Source of the DNA: Clostridia bacterium
GTDB taxonomy: Bacteria; Bacillota; Clostridia; Oscillospirales; CAG-272
Assembly: GCA_017411935.1 (NCBI GenBank)
Contig: JAFQPC010000060.1
Span: forward strand, 1-5,533
Reading direction: 5' to 3'
Length of the DNA stretch: 5,533 bases
Within the stretch, counting starts at the first letter, position 1. Each line of letters starts with the position of its first letter. A program made the position numbers and the translations under genes. Shown in pieces: positions 1 through 5,533 of the stretch. The notes under the pieces are model-generated. The model was given only the letters and a program-made list of their open reading frames with translations, made no database searches and was not told where the DNA came from.

Positions 1-1
1 G

Positions 2-775
2 TGCGGTTCGGTTGGAATGAGCGGCGCGGCGTATTTTGCGGCAAAAGCTTCCTATCGCGTGGGCGCGGGACTCGTTCGCATTCTGACGGTCGAGGAAAAC
101 CGCGCGGTCTTGCAGACACTTTTGCCCGAGGCGATCGTTACGACCTATGAGGCAGAGTCTCCCGATCTTTCGGTGATCGAAGACGCCGCCGAGTGGGCAG
201 ACGTGCTTGTGATCGGCTGTGGACTCGGTGTGACGAGGAGCTCTCGCACGGTGCTTGCGCATCTTTTGCGCACGAGCAAGAAGCCCAAGGTGCTCGACGC
301 CGACGCGCTCAATCTGCTCTCACGCAATCCTTCGTTGCTGAAATATACGCGCGGCGCGATCCTGACACCGCACCCGATGGAGCTGTCACGTCTCAGCGGA
401 CGCTCGGTCGAGGAGATCCTCGACAATTCCGAGACCGTCGCACACGAGATCGCCGAAAAGTACGGCGCGATTTGCGTCCTCAAACGCCACCGAACGCTGA
501 CGGCGGACGGGCAGGGGATCGTGTATCGCAATACGACGGGCAACAGCGGCATGGCGACGGGGGGATCGGGCGACGTGCTTGCGGGCGTGATCGGCGGTTT
601 GTGGGCACAGTTGCGCGACGGCGAGTTCTCGCCTGCTGAGCTTGCCGCCACGGGGGTTCTGCTTCACGGAATGAGCGGCGACCTTGCCGCACGCGAGCTT
701 GGCGAGCACGCCGTGATGGCGAGCGACCTGCTCGATGCGCTGCCTGCGGTGATGCGTTGGGCGGAAGAAAAATAA
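2..775 (+). CDS. nnrD: ADP/ATP-dependent NAD(P)H-hydrate dehydratase, 5'-truncated by the window edge
   Basis: This cytosolic repair enzyme dehydrates the S form of hydrated NADH or NADPH, using ADP or ATP, and restores the normal cofactor. The reading frame is open to the left edge and already encodes CGSVG before the first ATG at 17, matching the GSxGMxGAA segment of the family, so ATG 17 is internal and the true start is outside the window. Counting M17 as residue 1, visible family motifs are GAGLV (16-20), VIGCGLG (65-71), VLDADALN (92-99), LTPHPMEL (116-123) and the nucleotide/catalytic segment GNSGMATGGSGDVL (175-188), with the catalytic Asp expected at D186. The C-terminal HGMSGDLAA and ASDLLDALP segments are also typical. 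One oddity is K156-R157-H158 where many homologues have LKG. Whether the protein also carries the N-terminal epimerase (NnrE) half cannot be seen. The gene ends 11 nt before a terminator and converges with the GNAT gene. Confidence 0.93.
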   Translation, partial: CGSVGMSGAAYFAAKASYRVGAGLVRILTVEENRAVLQTLLPEAIVTTYEAESPDLSVIEDAAEWADVLVIGCGLGVTRSSRTVLAHLLRTSKKPKVLDADALNLLSRNPSLLKYTRGAILTPHPMELSRLSGRSVEEILDNSETVAHEIAEKYGAICVLKRHRTLTADGQGIVYRNTTGNSGMATGGSGDVLAGVIGGLWAQLRDGEFSPAELAATGVLLHGMSGDLAARELGEHAVMASDLLDALPAVMRWAEEK

Positions 776-786
776 ACAGCGATAGA

Positions 787-815
787 AAAAGCCTTTCCTT
801 TGGGGAAAGGCTTTT
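787..815. terminator. Bidirectional Rho-independent terminator between convergent genes
   Basis: Positions 787-798 (AAAAGCCTTTCC) pair perfectly with 804-815 (GGAAAGGCTTTT) around a 5-nt loop, a 12-bp stem. On the plus strand the hairpin runs into TTTTCTTTT (812-820). On the minus strand it runs into CTTTTTCTA. It sits 11 nt after the nnrD stop and 10 nt after the GNAT stop, so it can end both transcripts. Confidence 0.88.
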
Positions 816-825
816 CTTTTGTGAG

Positions 826-1311
826 TCAATCTTCTTTGAAATTCAAAAGGTAGAGAAGTTCGGTGCAATTTCTCGCGATGCCGAGACAGCGGAAGCCGAG
901 TGCTTCATAGAGGGTCTGCGCGCGGACGTTGGCGGTGTGGGTCGTCAGCAGAATGCCGCCCTTGCCGCGCTCTCTTGCTTCCTCGATGGCGGCGTCACAA
1001 AGGGCGCGCCCGAGGCGCTGTCCGCGCAGGTCGTCGCGCACGGCAACACCGAGCGTGGGGATCTTCGTATTCCAGTCGAGGAAAAAGACGTAGCCGAGCA
1101 TTTCGTTTCCATCAACAAGCAACCAATACTTTCGTGTAGAATCGCCCTTTCGACAGAACTTCAACAGTCCGTTGCGGTTGTAATCTCCACGGTTAAAGAC
1201 CGCGCGTGTCTCGCCGCCCATTCGGTCGAAGAAGACATCAATGAGCGCTTCATCGCCAGCTTTTGCTTCCCGCAAGGGAAGCGTTTTTTCGTTAAACCCA
1301 ATATCCTTCAA
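826..1311 (-). CDS. GNAT-family N-acetyltransferase
   Basis: This is predicted to transfer an acetyl group from acetyl-CoA to an amine; the substrate is unknown. Read from TTG at 1311 it has 161 residues, a normal size for a single GNAT domain. Motif A is VAVRDDLRGQRLGRAL (89-104), with the CoA pyrophosphate loop R96-G-Q-R-L-G-R-A103. Motif B follows as TANVRAQTLYEALGF (126-140), with N128 and Y135 at the usual positions. The N-terminal stretch FFDRMGGETRAVFNRGDYN is shared, from memory, by a clostridial subgroup. There is no ATG in frame. TTG 1311 was chosen because GAGGAG lies about 10 nt upstream and it gives a normal length. TTG 1386 (186 aa) is open but lacks a ribosome site and would overlap the deacetylase gene by 95 nt. 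From 1311 the overlap is 20 nt, which suggests translational coupling as last gene of the ftsK unit. No signal peptide or membrane segment is seen. Confidence 0.85.
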   Translation of the reverse strand: MKDIGFNEKTLPLREAKAGDEALIDVFFDRMGGETRAVFNRGDYNRNGLLKFCRKGDSTRKYWLLVDGNEMLGYVFFLDWNTKIPTLGVAVRDDLRGQRLGRALCDAAIEEARERGKGGILLTTHTANVRAQTLYEALGFRCLGIARNCTELLYLLNFKED

Positions 1312-2161
1312 TGTTCGGATCTCTCCTCTCGGAAATTCGGAAGCTCTCTCCCGACGCGATCGAGAAGCTCTGTCCTTCAAAGTCAAACCAAAGCGTCCGC
1401 GCGGTGGGATTCTTTACAAGATCCCCGTCCGCCGAATAGATCAGGCGGTCGAAGTCTTCCATATATTCGTAAATTTCGATGTTGGTCGCGTACCAGATCT
1501 CATCTTCTCTGCCGCCCATATAGTCGCAGAATTCCTCAATGATGTGCCAGTTATTGTCGTGCTTCTCATTGAATTCGTAGCTGTGTCCCCAGAGGTAGAA
1601 AAGCTTGGAATGATACGGCACGGGCTTCTCCACAAACTTCTGCGCAAGTTCCATCAATTTAGGATTTTTGTGGTGACAGGTGGGATTCAGACGAAGCCAA
1701 TCGGTGGGAAGATCGAATCTTTCGGTCGAGACGGTCGTTCTCGCGTAAGCAATTCCACACGTCTTGAGGACTTCCACGGTCTTGTCGTTATAGCTTCCCA
1801 TCGGGTATGCGTGTCCGCGAATGATTTTACCGAACTGCGCCTCCAGCTCCTCTCGGTCCTTGATGATGTCCAGTGCGATCATTGCAGGGGGAAGGGTGGC
1901 GAGGAAGGGGTGCGAGTAAGCGTGTGTCGCCACCTCGTGTGAGGTGTTTTCGAAAAGCTCGCTCGCCTCGTCTTTGGTCATACGAGTATGACCGCCCTCG
2001 GTCGAATAGATGCCGCTGTTGAGGTTGAAAGTGCCTTTCATTCCGTAGCGATCGAGAATCGACATCAGGCGGCGGTCGTCCTGCACGCCGTCGTCATAGC
2101 TGAAGGTCAGAGCTTTTCTTTTGCCCTCGGGGAATCTCATAAAGAAAAATTTATTGTGCAT
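1292..2161 (-). CDS. Polysaccharide deacetylase-like protein (carbohydrate esterase family 4, NodB fold)
   Basis: This is predicted to be a metal-dependent hydrolase of the NodB/CE4 fold, which removes N- or O-acetyl groups from sugars; the actual substrate is unknown. The protein has 289 residues. Motif 1 is TFSYDDG (19-25), with D23 as likely base and D24 as metal ligand. Motif 2 is THAYSHP (79-85), giving metal ligands H80 and H84. A motif 3 equivalent is RGHAYPMGSYND (115-126), and H193 in YLWGHSYEF could be the late catalytic histidine. About 90 C-terminal residues form an extension beyond the core. There is no signal peptide or transmembrane segment, so it is probably cytosolic, unlike peptidoglycan deacetylases. 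The start ATG at 2161 has AAGGA about 11 nt upstream and GGTGA 4 nt upstream. The ATG at residue 8 has no ribosome site. It begins 14 bp after the ftsK stop, so cotranscription with ftsK is likely. Catalytic activity is inferred from the motifs. Confidence 0.87.
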   Translation of the reverse strand: MHNKFFFMRFPEGKRKALTFSYDDGVQDDRRLMSILDRYGMKGTFNLNSGIYSTEGGHTRMTKDEASELFENTSHEVATHAYSHPFLATLPPAMIALDIIKDREELEAQFGKIIRGHAYPMGSYNDKTVEVLKTCGIAYARTTVSTERFDLPTDWLRLNPTCHHKNPKLMELAQKFVEKPVPYHSKLFYLWGHSYEFNEKHDNNWHIIEEFCDYMGGREDEIWYATNIEIYEYMEDFDRLIYSADGDLVKNPTARTLWFDFEGQSFSIASGESFRISERRDPNIEGYWV

Positions 2162-2175
2162 TGTTTCACCAATCC

Positions 2176-4884
2176 TTATTCGTCACCGCCGCCGAGCGTT
2201 CCTTCTTCGACGCGGCGCGCGTATTCCTCTGCGGTCAGAAGAACGCGACGAGGCTTGTTTCCGTCGGGCTTTGAAACGTAGCCCATGTCTTCCATCGTGT
2301 CAATGATCTTTGCGGCTCTGCCGTAGCCGACGCCGAGACGGCGCTGCATGAGCGAGGTCGAGATCTTGCCCTCCTCGACGGCGAGCTTGACTGCGGCGGT
2401 AAACTTGTCGTCTCCGCCCTCGACGTCGGAGATCGCCATCGTGTCACCGCCACCCGAGGATTTCTTCTGTCCGATGCCTGCGGCGGCTTCCTCGAGACGG
2501 TTGATAAATTCGCTGTTGTATTTTGCCTTGGCGTTGTTTTCACGCACAAATGTCGTGACGTTTTCGACCTCGCTGTCCGAAACGAATGCGCCCTGCACAC
2601 GGATCGGCTTCGATGCGCCGACGGGAGCAAAGAGCATATCTCCGCGTCCGATCAGCTTTTCGGCGCCCGCGATATCAATGATGGTACGCGAGTCGACCTG
2701 CGATGCTACGGTACACGCGATACGCGAGGGAATGTTTGCCTTGATCAGACCCGTGATGACGTCAACCGACGGACGCTGCGTACCGATGATAATATGGATA
2801 CCCGCGGCTCTCGCCTTTTGAGCCAGACGGCAGATCGCGGTCTCGACCTCGTCGGGCGCGGTCATCATCAGGTCGGCAAGCTCGTCGATAATAATGACCA
2901 TATGGGGCAGATGCTCCTTGTAGGGATCGCTTTCGGTCGCGATATTATACGAGGTGATATCACGCACACCGACCTCCTCGATCAGCTCGAAGCGACGCTC
3001 CATCTCGGCAACTGCCGAAGCAAGCGCGCCTGCCGCTTTCTTGGGCTCGCTGACGATGGGGGCATAGAGGTGAGGCATATCCTTGTAGAGATTGAACTCG
3101 ACTTTCTTGGGGTCGATGAGGATCAGCTTGACGTCCTCGGGGCGTGCCTTGTAGAGAATACTGATAATGATACTGTTGATACAGACCGACTTACCCATAC
3201 CCGTGGCACCCGCGATGATCATATGGGGCATCTTGGTGATGTCAAAATAGACGGGATTTCCGCCGACGTCCATACCGAGCGATGCCGTCAGCTTGCTCTT
3301 TGCCTCGGTAAATTGCGTGTTTTCGATCAGGTCGCGCAGATAGACGGTCGCGCGGTCCTTGTTCGGGACTTCGATGCCGACGAAAGGCTTGCCCGGGATC
3401 GGTGCTTCGATACGAACGCCCGAGGTCGCAAGGCTCAGAGCAATGTCATCGACAAGGTTCGCGATCGAGCGAACGCGTACGCCCGCCTCGGGGCGAAGCT
3501 CATAGCGCGTGATCGTAGGACCTCTCGAATACTGAATTTCTTGAATATTGATACGGAAGCTCTGGAGGGTGGAAAGGAGCTTCTTGGCATTCTCCTGCGC
3601 TTCCTCGGTGTGGTCAACGTCGTCCTTTTGCTTATTCTTGAGCAAGAGGTCAATGGGAGGGAAGATATAGGGAGAAGCAATTTCTTCTTCCTCTGCTTCT
3701 TCTGCTTCTTCGGGGGCAACCGCGGAAAGGTCGGAGCGGATCTCCTCCGCACCGAGGGCACCAAGTGTCAGTTCGGGCTCGGCTGCCTTTGCTTCGGTGT
3801 CTTCCGCAAAATTCAAGCCGCTGAGAAGCTCATCAATATTGTCATATTCTGCCTGATCGAGCGAGGAATCGTCGCCGTAATCGACTCCGACCTCTGCGGT
3901 AGGAGCAGACGCTCCTGCCGAGGCTGCGGCGGTTGCGGCGGCATCCTTCGCGGCAGTCTTGACCGGACCGATGTAGATGTCGGGCTCTGCCAGCGTTTCA
4001 TCGGGCGGGATCAGATCGGGGATCTCGTCCTCAAAGTCATCTTGAGACTCGTCCTCTTGCTTGGGAGAACTTGTCTTGACCGTAGCGGCGGCAGCGGCGG
4101 CAGCCGCGGTGCGCTTGTTGGTCTGGTTCGCCTCTTCCTCGGCAAGCTGTTCTTCCCACTCTCTTGCGCGCTCCTCGGCGCGTACGGCACGGCTTTCCTG
4201 AATCTTTTCAATGATATAATCCGGTGTCAGTCCGAGCGCGAGCATGGTGAAGATCAAGAGAAGAAGAATGACGAGAATATAGGTCAGTACCGAGGCGAAC
4301 GCTGCGACAAGACCGTAGCTGACGAGACCGCCGAGAATACCTCCTCCGCGGAGATCCTCTGCGCCGTCGCTCCATGCCGAGCCGAAATCAAAGTAATCGC
4401 CATTGGCGATAGTGGCAAACAAAATCGAGAAAAAGAGCACAGAGAGGGCGGTCATTACCGACTGTAAAACGAGGCGACCGCGCGCTTTGGTATAGCTCTC
4501 GGATTCGGAAGAAATCGCCGAATCCTTCCAATTGACGTTATGCAAGCACCACTTGACACCGATATAGCCGAGTCCCAAGGGGAGAAGCACCGTTCCTGTA
4601 CCGAAAAATCCGCCCAGAAGCCACAGAATTCCGTAGCCGAACGCACCGGCACCGTCATCAATGCCAAAGAGGCGAACGATCACGAGCGCAATGGCAAGAA
4701 TGAGGGCGAAGACGATAAAAACATAAGGAAGCACCTTACATGCCGTGCTACGTCCTTTGCGGGGGGATTTCGAAGAAAAATCTTTCTCCGAGGAAGACGC
4801 GCTATTCTTTTTTGGTGGCATCGGCTTTTTTGCCGAGCTTTTTTGGGGCGCTTTTTTGGGCGCGGGGCGTTTTTTGGTTGCCAT
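2176..4884 (-). CDS. ftsK: DNA translocase FtsK/SpoIIIE
   Basis: This is a membrane-anchored hexameric ATPase that pumps double-stranded DNA through the division septum (FtsK) or into the forespore (SpoIIIE). It has 902 residues. A Lys/Pro-rich basic tail (1-45) is followed by hydrophobic segments near 52-72, 83-110, 139-160 and 183-217, about four membrane passes. A charged, Ala-rich linker spans about 225-420, with eight alanines at 260-267 and an acidic run at 392-401. The motor follows: Walker A GATGMGKS (559-566), Walker B VIIIDELAD (663-671, D667/E668), and the family segment GTQRPSVDVITG (701-712). The C-terminal gamma winged helix (about 826-885, ISTSLMQRRLGVGYGRA) reads orienting DNA motifs. 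All key residues are present. ATG 4884 has a perfect AGGAGGT 10 nt upstream. It is the first gene of a leftward unit with the deacetylase and GNAT genes. The sequence does not show whether its role is vegetative, sporulation-specific or both. Confidence 0.97.
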   Translation of the reverse strand: MATKKRPAPKKAPQKSSAKKPMPPKKNSASSSEKDFSSKSPRKGRSTACKVLPYVFIVFALILAIALVIVRLFGIDDGAGAFGYGILWLLGGFFGTGTVLLPLGLGYIGVKWCLHNVNWKDSAISSESESYTKARGRLVLQSVMTALSVLFFSILFATIANGDYFDFGSAWSDGAEDLRGGGILGGLVSYGLVAAFASVLTYILVILLLLIFTMLALGLTPDYIIEKIQESRAVRAEERAREWEEQLAEEEANQTNKRTAAAAAAAATVKTSSPKQEDESQDDFEDEIPDLIPPDETLAEPDIYIGPVKTAAKDAAATAAASAGASAPTAEVGVDYGDDSSLDQAEYDNIDELLSGLNFAEDTEAKAAEPELTLGALGAEEIRSDLSAVAPEEAEEAEEEEIASPYIFPPIDLLLKNKQKDDVDHTEEAQENAKKLLSTLQSFRINIQEIQYSRGPTITRYELRPEAGVRVRSIANLVDDIALSLATSGVRIEAPIPGKPFVGIEVPNKDRATVYLRDLIENTQFTEAKSKLTASLGMDVGGNPVYFDITKMPHMIIAGATGMGKSVCINSIIISILYKARPEDVKLILIDPKKVEFNLYKDMPHLYAPIVSEPKKAAGALASAVAEMERRFELIEEVGVRDITSYNIATESDPYKEHLPHMVIIIDELADLMMTAPDEVETAICRLAQKARAAGIHIIIGTQRPSVDVITGLIKANIPSRIACTVASQVDSRTIIDIAGAEKLIGRGDMLFAPVGASKPIRVQGAFVSDSEVENVTTFVRENNAKAKYNSEFINRLEEAAAGIGQKKSSGGGDTMAISDVEGGDDKFTAAVKLAVEEGKISTSLMQRRLGVGYGRAAKIIDTMEDMGYVSKPDGNKPRRVLLTAEEYARRVEEGTLGGGDE

Positions 4885-4894
4885 ACGTGGAAAT

Positions 4895-4901
4895 ACCTCC
4901 T
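4895..4901 (-). promoter_or_regulatory. Ribosome binding site of ftsK
   Basis: The minus strand reads AGGAGGT here, a full anti-16S match, 10 nt before the ATG at 4884. It fixes the start codon against other frames that stay open in the leader. Confidence 0.85.
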
Positions 4902-4997
4902 GACGGTGTCTTTTTGATTCGTATGATTTTTGGCATATTCTTTCACTTTTTTGGAAAAACTGTCAAAAAGAACGAAAGCGAATAGTTATACAGAATT

Positions 4998-5026
4998 ATT
5001 ATATCATAAACAAGACGTTCTTGCAA
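4998..5026 (-). promoter_or_regulatory. Sigma-A type promoter for the ftsK unit
   Basis: On the minus strand, TTGCAA (5026-5021) is followed by a 17-nt spacer and TATAAT (5003-4998). The bases TGA just before the hexamer make an extended -10 (TGATATAAT). Transcription would start near 4991, leaving a leader of roughly 105 nt before the ftsK ATG. No convincing riboswitch or attenuator structure was seen in that leader. Confidence 0.75.
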
Positions 5027-5055
5027 GCGCTTTTTCGGCGTTTTGTTGATTTTTT

Positions 5056-5061
5056 AAGGAG
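5056..5061 (+). promoter_or_regulatory. Ribosome binding site of the TSUP-family gene
   Basis: AAGGAG lies 8 nt before the ATG at 5070 but only 2 nt before the ATG at 5064. This spacing favours 5070 as the true start. No good plus-strand promoter was found between 4885 and 5055. Confidence 0.7.
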
Positions 5062-5069
5062 AGATGAGA

Positions 5070-5483
5070 ATGAGCAGGTCGATAGGGATCGGGAAATACA
5101 AGGGGGCGTTTGGTGTTGCGCTTGCGGGCATTCTTGCGGGATTTGCCAACGGACTTTTGGGCGCGGGCGGCGGGATCGTGGCGGTGTTTGCCTTTGCGCG
5201 TTTTCTCCGTTCGGGGGAATATGAGCGACGAGATCTTTACGCCAACGCGCTCTGTGTGATGCTTCCGATCAGCGCGGTGTCGTGTCTTCGTTATGCGGCG
5301 GCGGGCCATCTTGTTACCGAGGGATTTGGGTGGTATGCACTTCCCGCGATCCTTGGCGGTGTGGTGGGCGGAATTTTGCTCGGACGGCTTCGGGCATCTT
5401 TGCTCAAAAAGATTTTCGCTCTGGGTCAATATTGCGCACACGGTATGCATCAGGTCTGTCTCCCCACTTTTTCATGTCTATAA
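5070..5483 (+). CDS. TauE/SafE (TSUP) family membrane protein, probably 3'-truncated
   Basis: TSUP proteins are integral membrane carriers linked to export or import of sulfite, sulfonates and other small organosulfur or carboxylate anions; the substrate here cannot be told. From ATG 5070 the frame has 137 residues. The first 118 look like a half-length TSUP protein: hydrophobic segment with GILAGFANGLLGAGGGIVAV (20-39), a second around LYANALCVMLPISAVSCL (56-73), and a third around ALPAILGGVVGGILLG (90-105), ending in LRASLLKKIFAL (107-118). After residue 118 the sequence becomes GQYCAHGMHQVCLPTFSCL. This is polar, rich in Cys and His, and unlike the short hydrophobic helix that normally closes such proteins. 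I infer the original 3' end has been lost and replaced at about 5421-5427. Full-length TSUP proteins have about 250 residues, but halves of about 120 are common in Clostridia. The gene is divergent from ftsK. Whether the product is still functional is unknown. Confidence 0.78.
   Translation: MSRSIGIGKYKGAFGVALAGILAGFANGLLGAGGGIVAVFAFARFLRSGEYERRDLYANALCVMLPISAVSCLRYAAAGHLVTEGFGWYALPAILGGVVGGILLGRLRASLLKKIFALGQYCAHGMHQVCLPTFSCL
5404..5475 (-). pseudogene. Amino-terminal fragment of a second gene, possibly a 2-oxo-acid-dehydrogenase-E2-like acyltransferase, cut at a junction
   Basis: On the minus strand, ATG 5475 opens a 23-codon frame beginning MKKWGDRPDAYRVRNIDP and then ending ERKSF before TGA at 5406-5404. 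The first 18 residues resemble, from memory only, the start of a family of clostridial proteins related to the E2 acyltransferase catalytic domain, where a GDRxDxxxVRxxDP segment precedes MHxxMP. The last five residues are antisense to the KKIFAL codons of the TSUP gene, so the gene-like part stops near 5422. Promoter-like hexamers lie just upstream, but there is no good Shine-Dalgarno site (only GGGGG about 12 nt upstream), which weakens the call. It could instead be non-coding sequence that happens to read well. Confidence 0.35.
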
Positions 5484-5492
5484 CACGCCCCC

Positions 5493-5521
5493 ATAATAAT
5501 AAATACAAAAAGATGTGTCAA
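5493..5521 (-). promoter_or_regulatory. Putative leftward promoter at the right end of the window
   Basis: The minus strand reads a perfect TTGACA (5521-5516), a 17-nt spacer, and TATTAT (5498-5493, five of six consensus bases). It would start transcription near 5486, only about 11 nt before ATG 5475. An alternative extended -10, TGATATAAT, ends at 5521 (hexamer 5526-5521) and would give a leader of about 38 nt. Its -35 would lie outside the window. Either would drive transcription into the antisense side of the TSUP gene. Confidence 0.5.
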
Positions 5522-5533
5522 TTATATCACAGA

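Noticed and set aside
757..1942. Open frames of 261 and 233 codons on the plus strand.
   Set aside because: They are antisense to the GNAT and deacetylase genes and run through the terminator hairpin. They show no domain-like pattern.
2794..4467. A 557-codon open frame on the plus strand.
   Set aside because: It lies wholly antisense to ftsK, whose motor and linker motifs are unmistakable. The predicted peptide has no recognisable domain and no ribosome site, and it is explained by GC-rich codon use leaving the opposite strand open.
4938..4966. A second TTGACA on the minus strand in the ftsK leader.
   Set aside because: No acceptable -10 lies at 16-18 nt spacing (the bases at 17 nt read AAAGAA). 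The promoter at 4998-5026 is much better.
4945..4968. A/T-rich inverted repeat (CTTTTTT ... CAAAAAG) in the ftsK leader.
   Set aside because: It is only about 7 weak base pairs, with no T-run after it and no riboswitch-like arrangement, so it is likely chance in AT-rich sequence.
5004..5450. A 148-codon minus-strand frame starting MHTVCAILTQ, with GGGGAG upstream.
   Set aside because: It is almost entirely antisense to the TSUP gene and encodes a polar, Arg/Lys-rich peptide with no family features. The alternative frame from 5475 is more protein-like at the start.
5514..5531. Partly symmetrical TGTG...CACA sequence resembling a CRP-type operator.
   Set aside because: The inner half-sites do not match each other, and the bases are better explained by overlapping promoter hexamers.

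Overview
The window is a 5.5 kb piece of a moderately GC-rich bacterial chromosome. It most likely comes from an uncultured member of the Clostridia (Firmicutes). The evidence is the SpoIIIE-type FtsK with a long alanine/acidic linker, Shine-Dalgarno sites of the AGGAGG type, an extended -10 sigma-A style promoter, TTG start use, and a half-length TauE/SafE (TSUP) membrane protein. These are family-level impressions, not a phylogenetic placement.

Layout, left to right. (1) Positions 2-775, plus strand: the 3' part of a gene for ADP/ATP-dependent NAD(P)H-hydrate dehydratase (nnrD/YjeF C-terminal domain), whose start lies outside the window. (2) About 787-815: a strong hairpin with T-runs on both strands, a shared terminator between convergent genes. 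(3) 826-4884, minus strand: a tight three-gene unit transcribed leftwards, ftsK/spoIIIE, then a carbohydrate esterase family 4 (polysaccharide deacetylase-like) protein 14 bp downstream, then a GNAT acetyltransferase that probably starts on a TTG inside the end of the deacetylase gene. A good promoter for the unit lies at about 4998-5026 (TTGCAA, 17 bp, TATAAT with an extended TG). (4) 5070-5483, plus strand: a TSUP-family membrane protein that looks normal up to about residue 118 and then changes into an unrelated 19-residue tail. (5) 5422-5533: sequence that reads better on the minus strand, with a promoter-like TTGACA/17/TATTAT and a short frame starting MKKWGDRPDAYRVRNIDP. This resembles, from memory, the amino terminus of a clostridial 2-oxo-acid-dehydrogenase-E2-like acyltransferase.

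How the parts relate. The ftsK unit joins a septal DNA pump to two small cytosolic enzymes of unknown substrate; cotranscription is inferred from spacing only. NnrD repairs hydrated NAD(P)H and is independent of this unit. The most unusual place is the junction near 5420-5427. There the 3' end of one gene and the 5' end of another, on opposite strands, are fused back to back, so both genes are truncated. This is either a real rearrangement or an assembly chimera near a sequence end. I found no CRISPR array, tRNA, rRNA, complete mobile element or clearly new system.
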